In this document: positions 24,867-35,882 of the stretch, one piece after another
How the letters are laid out: each line of letters starts with the position of its first letter
Numbering within the stretch: position 1 is the stretch's first letter
NCBI GenBank assembly: GCA_963942565.1
Contig: OZ012697.1
Location: 30,073,280 to 30,137,279, forward strand
DNA: 64,000 bases
Reading direction: 5' to 3'
Source: Maea johnstoni
Lineage: Eukaryota; Annelida; Polychaeta; Spionida; Magelonidae
Notes under the pieces: model-generated
Told to the model about the DNA's origin: nothing
Databases searched by the model: none
The model's input: the letters and a program-made list of their open reading frames with translations, nothing else
Position numbers and translations under genes: made by a program

Positions 24867-25081
24867 ATTATCCCTTTCAATGCTGAGGCTACTCTCATCC
24901 AAAGCACAAGTCTGCAAAGATTTTTGAAAACCATCTAAACCCTGTCATGTTGGTATTCATTAGATAGCACTCACTGAGTACTCTCAGATGAGTACTGATG
25001 TGCCAGGGTTTCAATCATTATTCAGGTTTTTTCATCATTTCGTATTGGCCAAATTAGCCACCAGCAGCAAGATGACATTAA
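24867..25081 (-). mobile_element. TTAA-A MITE copy downstream of the 234-residue CDS
   Basis: Starts ATTATCCCTTTCAATGCTG and ends CCAGCAGCAAGATGACATTAA. It lies 370 bp past the stop codon and may be in the 3' UTR. Confidence 0.78.
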
Positions 25082-25302
25082 GAAGAATCACACTTTATTT
25101 GCATTATATAGGCAACTATCATGTTTTCATTATTTTGCAGACTGATGCATGAATCACATCATTCAAACTGTAAAAATGTTTATTCTATTCCCCAATATTT
25201 AAGAGAGAAAGAGAGAGTAGCAGATACTAAACAATATGAATAACAACCTCCTCCCTACCCCTCAGAAGCACAGCATTATGAACACATAACCAGAGATACA
25301 GG

Positions 25303-25668
25303 GGTCAGGCTTTGGTTAAAAACTCTAAGAGACCACCAGACTTCCGGTTTTCAAATCGCCATAGCCCGACCCAAGATTTCATAGCCCTATAGATTTTCTA
25401 AATGCTGCATCTCCTTCCCGAAAACAATTTTTGAAGGCATAAAATATCTTTTCACTGTTCTATAGCATATTGAAATGGTACCACATGATAACTGATGTGT
25501 CAAATGGTGTTCTTTAACTGATTTTATTACTGATATTGCTATGAGCATGATCTTAAATTTTCACTTTTCTTATAGCCAGCCGGGCTACAAAGGCAAATAT
25601 TACTATAGCCCGACACAACTCTGTAGCCATTCATTGGCTATGGGGCTAGTGTCTAGCTGGACCCCTGG
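25303..25668. mobile_element. CAGGGG-ended MITE, 'TAGCCCGAC' word
   Basis: Starts CAGGGGTCAGGCTTTGG and ends GTCTAGCTGGACCCCTG. The flanks GAGATA and GAGATG differ at one base. TAGCCCGAC, GCCGGGCTA and GGGGCTAG repeat inside. Confidence 0.65.
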
Positions 25669-26046
25669 AGATGCCTGATAATGTTCCATGCACAAGCAAT
25701 CATGCATTCAAGGGTCTGGAATGTTTGTTCTGTTCAATGCCCCTTTCCTGTAACCACCGGTCATCATATTGTGGCTAACTAGATGATTGGTCAATCCCAT
25801 AGTTAGCAGCTGATGCAAGAGTTCAGTGGCTCACGACCAACTGGGTCTTAATGACAGGATTAAGTCCATAAAGAAACAAGTTTTGATATCTTGACTCTCC
25901 TGTTTAAGGAGCACAAAATCAACCAGCTAGTAGCTCTCAGGTATTGGGCAATAACATATAAATAGCTAGGTTTGAATAGCCAGATCATGATGGCAGGACA
26001 CTGACATTGGTATTCATAGGACTGCATGATACCAGCTAGCACTTAA

Positions 26047-27140
26047 AGTTCAGAATTTTATTGAGATTAAATATTCTCTCAATCTAATAGTGAGATAAAC
26101 TTTGCTCACAGTTTCATATTATCGATTTCTTCTCTCTAAGATAGTAATTATGTTATCCATTCTCATTTTTAGAGAGATTAATTCTCTCAGTTTCGAAGCA
26201 AGACCGTTCTCACTATAAAAGATTAACTTCTTTTCTAATTTTCATCGTGAGAATATTCACTTTTGGAGAGTTTTTCGAGCTGTTTCGCTGCCAGGTTAAT
26301 GATTCTCACTTTTAGGGAAATAAGTTTCATAGTGAGATTATCTTGGCTCACTTTTAGAGGGAAACATTCTTCTCACAGTTTCATAGTGAGATTAGACATT
26401 CTCACTTTTCCGGAGATAAGTTTTTCTCTAAGTTTCAGAGTGAGATTATCTTGAATCCATTCTCACACTTTTGTAGTGAGATTAGACATTCTCACTTTTC
26501 CGGAGATAAGTTTTTCTCTAAGTTTCAGAGTGAGATTATCTTGAATCCATTCTCACACTTTTGTAGTGAGATTAGACATTCTCACTTTTCCGGAGATAAC
26601 TTTTTCTCTAAGTTTCAGAGTGAGATTATCTTGGATCCATTCTTCTTACACTTTCGTAGTGAGATTAGACATTCTCACTTTTGGGGAGATAAGTTTTTCT
26701 CTAAGTTTCAAAGTGAGATTATCTTGGATCTATTCTTCTCACAGTTTCGCAGAGAGACTAGACATTCTCACTTTTGGGGAGAGAAGTTATTTTTCTAAGT
26801 TTCAGAGTGAGATTATCTTGGATCCATTCTTCTCACGTTTTTGTAGTGAGATAGCCCATCCTCACTTTAAAAGAGGTTGATTCTGCTCTCAGTTTCGTAG
26901 TAAGATAGTAAGATAAATCATTCTTACTTTTAGAGAGAGAACTCTTCTCTTGTTTTTACAGTGAGATTAACCATCCTCACTTTGAAAAGAAATTCTTCTC
27001 ATAGTGAGACTCAACTCAACATTTTCTTAGTGAGGTGAAATAATGTACTTTTTTGAGGTTTTATTCTTCTCTCATTTTCGTGAGAGATTCATATCCTCTC
27101 AGTTTCGAAATGAGATTATTCAACCTCACATTTAGGGAGA
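26047..27140. repeat. Hairpin-rich tandem array; regular 90-bp units in the middle
   Basis: From about 26387 to 26830 the units are 90-93 bp (starts near 26387, 26476, 26566, 26659 and 26751). Each unit has three small dyads: GTGAGATTAGACATTCTCAC, then GAGATAAG with TTTTTCTCTAAG, then GTGAGATTATC against CCATTCTCAC. On both sides the units decay, but alternating GTGAGA and TCTCAC words persist across the full 1.1 kb. No coding signal is evident; the open frames across it are a by-product of the period being a multiple of three. Confidence 0.85.
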
Positions 27141-27150
27141 TAAACTATTA

Positions 27151-27312
<162 letters not shown>

Positions 27313-27419
27313 TATGATATACTATGTGGCGTAATACTAAGGAATGCAGTTTACAATAGTGGTAAAATCATGACATTCCATATAGTAAAGAGGTTTCAAC
27401 AAGAAGCCCGCACATAGAG

Positions 27420-28200
27420 GTGTTCAAGTTGAAAAATTGATCTGCATATGTGTTTTTCTTAAATTCAACTACCATCAATATGTATCAGCTTCACAAAGCT
27501 ATCATCATATCTGTACACTTTATGCTGAGGTGATCTGTCAAATATATAGAGGTGAAAGGAATGGATGAAAAACTGACCCAAAAATAAAATACAATTATGA
27601 ATATGCAATTCCTATGTGTGATTTGTTTACTCATTCCTTAAAAGATTGTTGTATAATCCACATGTAATTTTCAGCCCTAAAGCAATTCACTTGTCCATTC
27701 AAAGAGAAATTTATTATGTTCTTACTAAGAAAAACACCAACTCAACTATTTGAGAGTAAAAGTTAAGAGTAAAATTTAAAAGAAGTGGGAAAGAACAGTA
27801 AAATTTAAAATATGAATTATTTTCTGAATGGAAAAGATGATTATGTGTATTTCCCACTTATCATTCAAATATTTATCTATGTTTAGAGTATTTTACAATA
27901 ATATCTCAAAAATAATTTCAAAGTAGCATCATCAATGGGATTTAAGGATTAAAGTTTCCATGATCAGCAGACTATATGATTTGGGTGGATTGCTTGAATC
28001 AGAGACATCTAAATCTCAGATAAATATATGTCTCTGTTTGAACATTATTTTCAGAGGACTTCAGTACAAAATTGAATGCCATTCCAGATATTATACATAG
28101 GCAATCTCATGCATTGAACTGAAAACCTGTAATGAAAAACAGGAAAATAAATACAGTTTATTTCTTCATTTTAAGTCCTGGGTTATATTTTAAACATTGA
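27420..28200. other. Intron DNA, nothing recognised
   Basis: AT-rich. AATAAA-type signals on the plus strand near 27585 (CAAAAATAAAATAC, then TGTGTGATTTGTTTAC) could serve a long 3' UTR of the 234-residue gene, but nothing links them. Confidence 0.35.
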
Positions 28201-28206
28201 ACCTAC

Positions 28207-28256
28207 CTTGATGATGCGGTCTCCCTGTTGGACTCCAGCCCTGGCTGCTGCCCCAT
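28207..28256 (-). CDS. ARHGEF11/12: PDZ-RhoGEF exon: middle of the PDZ domain
   Basis: A 50-nt microexon on the minus strand, between the acceptor GCCACCAG (ending at 28257) and the donor GTAGGT (28206-28201). Its first two bases complete an Asn codon. The remaining 16 codons read GAAARAGVQQGDRIIK and end in phase 0. This is the alpha-A region of the PDZ fold. The family sequence I know is GAAMRAGVQTGDRIIK in ARHGEF12, so 14 of 16 positions agree. The small size and the phases on both sides fit the flanking exons exactly. The next intron is about 14 kb and holds the coding exon of another gene on the opposite strand. Confidence 0.94.
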
Positions 28257-28959
28257 CTGGTGGCAAAAATAAAAACTAAATTACAGAACTTGTCAAACAG
28301 TCAATTTACTAATTGTATTGTATTGTATATTTATTTGCTGTAATCATATCATTACAAAATCATGCTGGCCATACAAATAATTAACTTATTACATATAATA
28401 ACAATTTATGACAAAAATACATTTCATATATGGGATAAAACATTAATGCTGTTGAACATACCATGAAGTCACGTTATGCTTGATTCAATTATGATAGAAA
28501 AACTACCCCACTGACAAAAAAAAAATTCATCAATAGATTTAATATCATTCTTTTCTGAGTTCATAAATTGTACGCGAAACTCATTAAAACTTGAGTGCCA
28601 ATGGGGATTTTGTTGGGTTACAAATGCTTTCTGTAAGTTCATTCAAACACAAATCTTGACTTAACACTTGAATTTAAATATATGTCGCCAACCATTGGAT
28701 GATAACAAGCATTATCTACTATCCTAACCAAAGCATTTTTCCCGAGAGAGAACAAACACACATGATGGAATATTTTTGGTGAGCAACATAAAGATGTTGT
28801 CATATTTGGATCTCAAGTAATATTTGGAAACTATTTCATGTGGCAATGTTAAACCAAATAAGACCAGCAATTTTCAGAAAATATTACTCAAAATATTACT
28901 ATGCTATCAAGGTATTTCCATGTGAGTCAGACCATGAGTGAACTTCATACAATGAGGGG

Positions 28960-29460
28960 CCAACCCTGATGGCTACGTGGTCTAAGGCATTGCCACTGGC
29001 TGCTAGCTGTCTCTCACCACTGAGGGCCTGCCCTGATGGCTACGTGGTCTAAGGCATTGCCACTGGCTGCTGGCTGTCTCTCACTACTGCCCGGGTTCGA
29101 ATCCCAGCTGGGGCATGTGAGAAAGTTGTCAGTGACTTGAGTTAGGCGGTGGTTTTCGCCGGGTACTTCGGTTTCCTCCACCAATGACAACTGCAGGGTT
29201 CGACTTTCCCAGGGGCCCAGGGGGATATGCCCCTAGATTTTGCTGTTGGCCCCTAGATTTTTCAGACAAGGGGCCCAAAATTGTAGGTATAATTACCAGA
29301 AATCATGTTTTTGACCACTTATTTTTTTTTAGTAAAAGACCGTTTCGGGCCCCTAGCCTGAAAACTAAGTGTCAGACCCTGCAACTGGCTAGTCACGACT
29401 TAGCAGCAATGTGGCAGCAAAATGACGAAATACAAAACTCCAAATCCTATAATGAGAATG
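28960..29460 (+). mobile_element. tRNA-derived SINE, head partly duplicated, split by a MITE
   Basis: The head at 29030-29120 has a tRNA-like A box (TGGCTACGTGGTCTAAGGCA) and a perfect B box (GGTTCGAATCC). The ends TGCCC and GGGGCA can pair as an acceptor stem. A first partial head lies at 28966-29028, so the front of the element is tandemly duplicated. The body contains TTTTCGCCGGGTACTTCGG then TTTCCTCC, a block that recurs inverted near 58.2 kb. The MITE at 29194-29378 separates the body from its tail (GGCTAGTCACGACTTAGCAG). The end lies 36 bp from the donor of the PDZ exon. Confidence 0.75.
29194..29378. mobile_element. 'GGGGCCC' word MITE inserted in a SINE, 6-bp duplication CAACTG
   Basis: Starts CAGGGTTCGACTTTCCCAGG and ends TAAGTGTCAGACCCTG. 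CAACTG precedes and follows it, and the SINE resumes with CAACTGGCTAGTC. Confidence 0.75.
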
Positions 29461-29495
29461 TGTTCATCACATGCACAGTTGGACAGTGTACTTAC

Positions 29496-29600
29496 TTTCT
29501 TTGACGGACTGTACAAAAACAGGGTTATCCCCACTGACTGTTAATCCATATCCCCGCTCATCCCTTTGGATTATCACACATCGCTGTATTAGTTGTTCAC
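29496..29600 (-). CDS. ARHGEF11/12: PDZ-RhoGEF exon: first half of the PDZ domain
   Basis: A 105-nt minus-strand exon between the acceptor CATTTCAG and the donor GTAAGT (29495-29490). It takes two bases to complete a Gly codon, encodes 34 full codons and leaves one base. The reading QRCVIIQRDERGYGLTVSGD followed by NPVFVQSVKE closely resembles the start of the ARHGEF11/ARHGEF12 PDZ domain as I know it (QRCVIIQKDDNGFGLTVSGD in LARG). GYGLTV is the carboxylate-binding loop with the beta-B strand that holds the C-termini of partners. In the known family this domain binds C-terminal tails of plexin-B and some receptors, and brings the RhoA exchange factor to the membrane. The exon lies 36 bp from the end of a SINE tail in the following intron. 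Confidence 0.95.
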
Positions 29601-29645
29601 CTGAAATGAGGATAACAATAGATGGCTTTTATTACAATTCAACCT

Positions 29646-29874
29646 TTAACCCATTCACACTCAGATTTCATTAGAAAGTATCGTCTGCTACTCTTACACT
29701 TATGAAAATGACTTGTGAATGAAGCAAAAGTTCGCAAAATATTTGAAGGAGAGTTGTAGTTAAGCTGCTGGTCAACATTTCTCCTTCAAATTTTTTCAAG
29801 AAAATGCTTTTGTAAGTAAAATATTACCAAAAACGTAAGGCCTGTTTTGGCTGCTATGAGTGTAAATGGGTTAA
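29646..29874. mobile_element. TTAA-B MITE copy next to the PDZ exon
   Basis: 229 bp, TTAA at both ends, from TTAACCCATTCACACTCAG to AGTGTAAATGGGTTAA. It begins 45 bp upstream, in transcription, of the acceptor of exon 29496-29600, so it lies close to the branch-point region. Confidence 0.85.
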
Positions 29875-29945
29875 GCTCCTGGTGGCTAATCTGGCTAATA
29901 CAAAATGGTGCAAAAAACCTTGAAAAATTACTGAAGAGATCCTAA
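29871..29945 (+). mobile_element. TTAA-A MITE, 5' fragment next to TTAA-B
   Basis: About 75 bp starting TTAAGCTCCTGGTGGCTAA. It shares its TTAA with the end of the TTAA-B copy at 29646-29874. Confidence 0.6.
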
Positions 29946-29967
29946 GAACAGATAATAAAGCAGGGCT

Positions 29968-30250
29968 CGACACTAACAGTGAACCACTGGCCCCAAGGCA
30001 AGTAAAAAGTTCCAAAAATGGCTTCAGGCCAGTAAAAACCGAGTTCAACTGGTCTTAAAGGGCCAGTAAACATTGAGGGACATTCTTGTTAACAGGTTTT
30101 CCCCCACATCAGGAATATCAAATGCCTGGTAATGTTATGAGAAAAAACTCTACGATCAATAAAAACTTTTGCAGGACCAGTGAATCCTTGATCCTACTGT
30201 TCCTACGGGCCAGTAACTTTTTAAATTATAGGCCTTGAGGCCTGAAAAAT
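29968..30250. mobile_element. CAGGGCTCGA-type MITE, 'GGGCCAGT' word
   Basis: Starts CAGGGCTCGACACTAACAG. Repeated GGCCAGTAAA words follow, and it ends near AGGCCTTGAGGCCTG. Target duplication not clear. Confidence 0.6.
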
Positions 30251-30286
30251 ACTTGATATGCTGCAGATCCCTTGGAAAGGCTATCG

Positions 30287-30502
30287 TTAACCCTTCCAAT
30301 GCTGAGGCCACTTCCATCCAAAGAACGCAAAGGACGCAAACATTTTTGAAACTCATCTAAACCCTGTCATGTTGGTATTCATTGGATAGCTATTGCTGAG
30401 TGCTCTCAGATGAGTACCCATATGCCAGGGTTTCAGTCATTTTTCGGGATTTTTGCATTATTTTGTAATGGCTAAATTAGCTACCAGTAGCATAAGGGTT
30501 AA
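30287..30502 (-). mobile_element. TTAA-A MITE copy, full length
   Basis: 216 bp with TTAA at both ends, between two elements of the 'CCAGT-word' family. It lies in the RhoGEF intron between exons 30969 and 29600. Confidence 0.88.
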
Positions 30503-30606
30503 TAGAATCTGCCCTTCAGAGGCACACAACTGCCAGTATGTATATCAGGAAGCATGGAAAAGTAAACTTCTGTGATTGGATTAAGTTTGTGTTACTTCCA
30601 CACGTC

Positions 30607-30934
30607 TCAACGCTAACTCATAATGTTACTGGCCCCATGTAACCAGTAACCCTTAGGATCTACTGGTCCTGCAAAATATTTATTGGGTCTACAAATTTCT
30701 CTTTAACATAACAAGAAAAACATTGCATAAAATTTGCCAACATTTATTTTTTTTCATTTTCATTTATTTCAAAAACATTTAGGGACATTCTTGTGGGGAA
30801 ACTTGTTAACAAGAATGTCCCAAAATTTTACTGACCCTGTAGGACCAGTTGAGGTCTTTTTCTACTGGCCCAATGCCATTTTGGGTAAAGTTTACTGGCC
30901 TGGGACCAGCGGTTAACTGGTAGCATCGAGCCAT
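30607..30934. mobile_element. CAGGGCTCGA-type MITE, 'ACTGGTCC' word, opposite orientation
   Basis: From TCTCAACGCTAACTCA to GGTAGCATCGAGCCATG, with ACTGGCCC, ACTGGTCCTG and CCTGTAGGACCAGTTGAGG inside. It is about 330 bp and lies just past the linker exon. Confidence 0.6.
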
Positions 30935-30968
30935 GTTCCAATAGTGATCAGTGTAGACTAGAACTTAC

Positions 30969-31096
30969 CATGTGAATCTGTTGTTTCTATATTGAGCCGC
31001 TCTAGATCTTCTTTATCAGACTTTTCTTTCTCTTTTTCTTTCTCCTTTTCTTTTTTCGGGCCATCTTTACCATGATCTTTACTTAGTGACCCAAGC
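30969..31096 (-). CDS. ARHGEF11/12: PDZ-RhoGEF exon: charged Lys/Glu linker before the PDZ domain
   Basis: A 128-nt exon on the minus strand, bounded by the acceptor TTTTGCAG (31097 upward) and the donor GTAAGT (30968-30963). It needs one base from the exon before and leaves one base over. Only one frame is open; it starts LGSLSKDHGKDGPKK, continues through a run of alternating Lys-Glu, and ends DLERLNIETTDSH. The leftover G joins the first two bases of the next exon to make Gly. In ARHGEF11/12 a hydrophilic, poorly conserved stretch sits at this place, just before the PDZ domain. The Lys-Glu run is probably a charged, possibly single-helix linker. The call depends on the downstream PDZ exons, to which it is joined in phase by an intron of about 1.4 kb. 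Confidence 0.82.
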
Positions 31097-31352
31097 CTGC
31101 AAAACAAAAAACAGGAAATCATGTTATTACAAAAACCTACTTAAGCACCAATCAAGAAGTAGAGGCAAACAGATTCAATAGACAGATAAGCTTCAAGAAC
31201 CTGCTGGAACAAAAAAAGGAACCATATTAGACGTATATAAAAGCGATACTCAAGTAGTATATACATACTAAATTCATAAATCGTTAAATTATAATTAGAT
31301 GAACCTGGAACAAAAACAGGAAACCGTGCTAAAAGCACCTATAATATAGAAC

Positions 31353-31525
31353 AGGGCTCGAAATTAGGGGATTCCGGGAGCCGAGGGTTCTCTTGAATTC
31401 TCCTGTGGCTACCTCAAATTTTTGCAGGGAGCCCAAAAATGTACTGGTTTCTATACATAACATCTCCAGGGAGCTTCAGAAGATGCAATTGGGCTCCCTG
31501 GATAAAATCCTAATTTTGAGACCTG
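31353..31525. mobile_element. CAGGGCTCGA-type MITE, 'GGGAGCC' word
   Basis: Starts CAGGGCTCGAAATTAGGGG and ends AATTTTGAGACCTG. GGGAGCC or GGCTCCC occurs repeatedly. Confidence 0.65.
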
Positions 31526-32225
31526 TATTCAAAATGAATCCATAAATTGTTTAATTGTATGCACCTGAAACAAAAGTAGGGGATCGTGTTATTATGAAAT
31601 GCCAATGAGGCACCTATGACAAGGTATATATGTATAAATATATATGTGATGAATTGTACTGCAATAATTAATAGGAAAAAGGAAATTTAGTGTTGATATG
31701 CAATGATTGCCCAGTAACCCAAAGCAATCCTAATTCATTCTTGGTTCATTGGAACCAAGTAGCCCAAGATGCAACATGATTAAGAAGCAGATTGGATGTC
31801 TAAAGCAAGCGAAAGAAAAGACAATAAAAAAAGGTTATCAAAGAGTCAGCTATTTCTGCTAGAGTCAAATTCAAATGAAGCTTAGATGAGATTTTGTATG
31901 GAATAATAATAATGATAATAATAATAATAATAATGATATGCCATTATATATAAGGAGACATTGAAACTGACAATCAATCAACTCAGCTTGGTGCAGTGGA
32001 GCCCTATAAGGCCAGTAGAACCATGTGCTTAACCTTTGCATGCTTGCAAGATCCTATTGCAATTGATATGTGGATCTATTTCATTTTCGAAAGTAACTTC
32101 GAAATAAAGCATATTCTGCTTTACTCCTTCATATATCTTTCAAATGATGCTTTCAATAAGAAGATGTTTCATGTACCTGGGGCCCCAGCAATAATCTCTG
32201 CTACCACTTTCTCTGCCCCCCTCCC

Positions 32226-32272
<47 letters not shown>

Positions 32273-32556
32273 CTAGGGTTCCTGGAATCTCTGCCAACAG
32301 TTCTCTTTTCCAATATGTCCCTCCTAGATTATCCCAAACCAGAGCCCGGGCTCCACAGGGAACTGGGGCAGTGAGTGCAGACAGAGACATACTACCCATG
32401 CCTGTTAGATACATGGCCTTGTTTATAAACAATGTGTTCACCAGAAAGCAGCGCACTGGGGTGGTACCTATTCAATCTTCCTCTAACTAAAACCTACAGC
32501 CACATCACTCAGTTAGGCCAATCCTCATTACTGCCAGACATCACAACAAGGGAGGG
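31526..32556. other. RhoGEF upstream intron, only a (CT)n tract recognised
   Basis: ACAGGAAATCATGTTATTAC words recur at about 31110, 31310 and 31570 (CTGGAACAAAAACAGGAAACC), a weak ~200-bp tandem pattern interrupted by the MITE at 31353. Confidence 0.45.
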
Positions 32557-32770
32557 TTAACCCTTTCTATGCTAAGGCCACTTTCGTCCAAAACACACAG
32601 ATTCAAAGATGTTTGAAAACCCTTTTTACCTTGAAATAACTTGAACCCTGGCACATTGGTACTAATCTGAGAGTACTTCGTGAGAGCTTTCCAATGAATA
32701 GCAACATGACAGTGTTTAGATGGTGTTTTACAAATCTTTGTGTCCTTGTGCTTTTGCATTGGAAGCTATA
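32557..32770. mobile_element. TTAA-A MITE copy with two arms of the same type
   Basis: The left end begins TTAACCCTTTCTATGCTAAGG, the arm normally found at one end only. The right end carries that same arm in inverse (TTTTGCATTGGAAG). The middle switches abruptly to the other arm at CTTGAACCCTGGCACAT. The copy is a recombinant or arm-converted form. Confidence 0.65.
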
Positions 32771-33005
32771 TCAATGATAATTGAAATCAAAGCCTGCATG
32801 ACATCTGAAGTTGGGATACTAATATGACCTCAAGAAGGTTGCAGACCACTTCCAGCACACAGTGATTTGTAGCGTGGCCCTCCTATCTGGTGCTGACAGC
32901 TGGTGGTCACTATCAGAACTAAGATAACCTCACATGCACTCACTGCTGGAAGTTGAGGTCAACTGAGTCCAGCTGAGCCTTAGACTTGCTACTACAAGTC
33001 TGTGT

Positions 33006-33221
33006 TTAACGATTCCAATGCTGAGGCCACTTTCATCCAAAGCACAAGATCACAAATATTTTTGAAAATTATCTAAACACTGCGATGTTGAAATTCATTA
33101 TATAGCTCTCGCTGAGTACTCTCAGATGAGTACTTATGTGTCAAGGTTTCAGTCATTTTTCAGGGTGTTTTTTTCATCATTTTGAAAAGGCCAAATTAGC
33201 CATCATCAGCAAAAGGGTTGA
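33006..33221 (-). mobile_element. TTAA-A MITE copy
   Basis: Starts TTAACGATTCCAATGCTGAGG and ends CATCAGCAAAAGGGTTGA. Confidence 0.8.
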
Positions 33222-33725
33222 CGGCTGTCCCTGAATTACAATTGTCTACCTTGAGTTGATTTCAGTCAAAAGTTTAGTTCTGTATTAATCCCCAAGGGGG
33301 AACCACTAGAGCTGTAATGAATATTATAACCACTACAGATGACACTTTTGGAGGGAACTCTAAGCATATAAGAGTTATTGCTGCAAATATTGTGTTAGTC
33401 TTTTTAAATCTGTTGCAAAAGGGGGGGGGGGGGGGGGAATTCAGCAAATAGAAGAAAAAGTTTTGCTTTATTTATTTTCAGCCCATATCTGAGAAGAATT
33501 AACTGCTTCAATATGTAAATGTATTTGAGTTCAATATGTAATCACTTAGTAAGGATAGCTCATCCCAATATTCCTACCTATAAGCCTGTTACAAACTGTG
33601 TTTCCAACTTAATGGATTTCCATAACCTAATATCAAAGATACATGACACCAGAAAAGCCCTATGTATATCTCCCTTATTGATTTTTTTCTTTTTTCTGAA
33701 CTACATGAATTTTACCATTACAAAC

Positions 33726-33855
33726 TTAACTCTTCAAATGCTTAGGCTACTTTCGTCCAAAGCACAAAGACGCAAAGATTTTTGAAAACCATCTAAAACC
33801 TGTCATGTTGGTATTCTTTGGATAGCTCTCGCCGTGTACCGAGTACCGAGTAGTC
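33726..33855 (-). mobile_element. TTAA-A MITE fragment
   Basis: Starts CTTAACTCTTCAAATGCTTAG and breaks off after GATAGCTCTCGCCGTGTACCG, at the middle of the element. Confidence 0.65.
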
Positions 33856-33859
33856 TTTG

Positions 33860-35230
33860 CCTCTACAGACAACACATACTCTCAGTATATATTTTTTCAT
33901 ATCACAACTCAGCTCAGATTTTTGATGAATGAGTTGAGTGACGTTGTCTCTGATCCACCCTAGCACCATAGCACCCTAACACCCTAACCGGGGCGGGTTC
34001 AGTCCAGGCAGAGACAGGGATGTGGCCGATATATGTTTCCCACCCTGCAACAGCCTCCAGAGAACAGCTGCCATTGTACTGGTGCGCTACTCTTCCCATA
34101 TATTGCGTCACATGATACATTTCTGCTTCCCGGTGCTCTATGGATCTCCGCCAAAGGGAACAGGGATCACTGCAAAGCTGGGGGAGACCCATAAGTCACC
34201 ACACTGAATGTATTACTCATGAAAATTGTTTACACGTGTTCAGGATAGATAAAGACGTAAAATGTTTCTTTTTTGCTGGGAAGGATGGGATCAGTATACC
34301 AGTGTTCGTCTAAGTGGGGTAATACAGTTTGTCAAAGTCTTGGACTTAGATAACCTAACAGCATAAAGCAGAGCTCCACAGAGAGATTAGAGATTACAAA
34401 ACCAGAAATTAAATGAAGCCACAAATGTCAAAGAAACATTTCATAATATTGCATTAATCTTTTAAGATATAAATCTGAGACGGCTTTCTTTCCTAAAATG
34501 TATTTTGATGAAGGTTTTACATCTTAAGTCATTGGCTGAAATTTAAGCATTATTTTTAAAACCCTTGCTTGCTTTATCAGGCTTTTTAATGACCATTTTA
34601 TTGACATGAGCTGCCCATTATCAATTGATTTTAACAAGCAATCGCTAATAATACCTTCCTAAGTAAAATGTGCCTTGCATATCATGTGCAAAAACTTAGT
34701 GTAACATGGAGTTTCTTAGCCCACCTGGATACACTGATAGAAATGTTTTGGTTGTTGACTTTTATAAATTTATTGAGTGCACACATGATAAAACACCTAC
34801 AACACAACTCCTCCAATAGTTGAATCATATTCGAAAAGAGAATGTTAAAGCTAAATGAAAATAAAAATCTGCAAAAAAATCTTTCACAACTCATTACTTT
34901 GCCATCAAGTTACTTTTCCATTTGCCAGACCATGCAATCATGTGTATGCCTTAGATGTGTGTGGGCCAAATAACGTGTACTTGTACAAAAACGCCAAAAT
35001 AAATAATCAGGGATACTACAACGCACAATTGCCTCTTGTCCCTGTGCAAATCTAACAGGCTATTTCTGAACACTTAGAAAGCAGTTGCAGACTTCTCATG
35101 TTTTTTACTATTTGATAAACTGGTAGCAAAAGCAAGTAGTATCTGATTCCAGGAAGCTGTATCCTTTGCTGTTTGTGGGATATCTTTCTTATCGCCCACC
35201 AAGAATGCAAGACAAGCCAAAACCCAAGGT
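33860..35230. other. Intron DNA, nothing recognised
   Basis: 33910-34205 is somewhat richer in GC and is open for 92 codons on the minus strand, but shows no motif, no donor or acceptor at sensible places, and no family resemblance. Confidence 0.4.
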
Positions 35231-35249
35231 TTTAACCAATGTATGCTTA

Positions 35250-35485
35250 GGCCTAAAAAAAGTTGTTTGTTTCCTGTAAACCTACCCTAACAAGTTTTCA
35301 TTCACAAGAAATCCCTACTCTGAAGTTTTTTCTGTCCTCCCGACTCCCAATCAAAATAAAACGTGCATAAAACACACATTTTTGACCAAAAAAATAATGC
35401 AAAAAAGATATTTTTTTACCGACCTACCTACCCTGATTTTTTTTCAAGCCGTTACTGGAAACAAACAATATTTTTTTTCTTGGCC
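35250..35485. mobile_element. GGCC-ended MITE, TTA duplication, inserted in TTAA-B
   Basis: 236 bp, flanked by TTA at 35247-35249 and 35486-35488. Host TTAA-B sequence continues on both sides. Confidence 0.8.
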
Positions 35486-35668
35486 TTACTGAGAGTTCCC
35501 CTAGAAATCGCCATCTGGATCTATGATACTCCTGACAATAACTTAGGAATTAAAAATAATTTTACAACATAGTTGAAGGAGAGTTATATATTGATAAAGT
35601 GTTCTAATCAATATATCTCCTTCAAATAATTTTTCCACTATGCATTCACATGTATAAAATATATATCA

Positions 35669-35882
35669 TTAACCCTTCCAATGCTGAGGCTACTTTCGTC
35701 CAAAGCAGTCATGGATGCAAAGATTTTTGAAAACCATCTAAACCCTGTGATGTTGGTTTTCTTTGGAAAGCTCTCGTTGAGTACTTACAGATGAGTGCCC
35801 ATGTACCAGGATTTAAGTCATTTTCAGGGTTTTTGCATCATTTTGTGTTGGCCAAATTAGCCACCAGCAGCATAAGGGTTAA
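35669..35882 (-). mobile_element. TTAA-A MITE copy inserted in TTAA-B
   Basis: 214 bp with TTAA at both ends. TTAA-B sequence resumes on both sides, so this insertion is younger than its host element. Confidence 0.85.

Noticed and set aside
26263-26880. Repeat-protein-like frames (LDILTF and SFRVRLSW units)
   Set aside because: They arise because the hairpin array period (90 bp) is a multiple of three. Frames are open in more than one phase and the units vary by indels that shift frame.
29030-29120. Functional tRNA gene
   Set aside because: The A and B boxes and acceptor pairing are tRNA-like, but the spacing is long, the head is duplicated, and the SINE body follows directly with no Pol III terminator.
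33914-34192. 92-codon minus-strand frame in slightly GC-richer DNA
   Set aside because: No motif and no splice sites at sensible positions. It cannot be tied to the RhoGEF gene.
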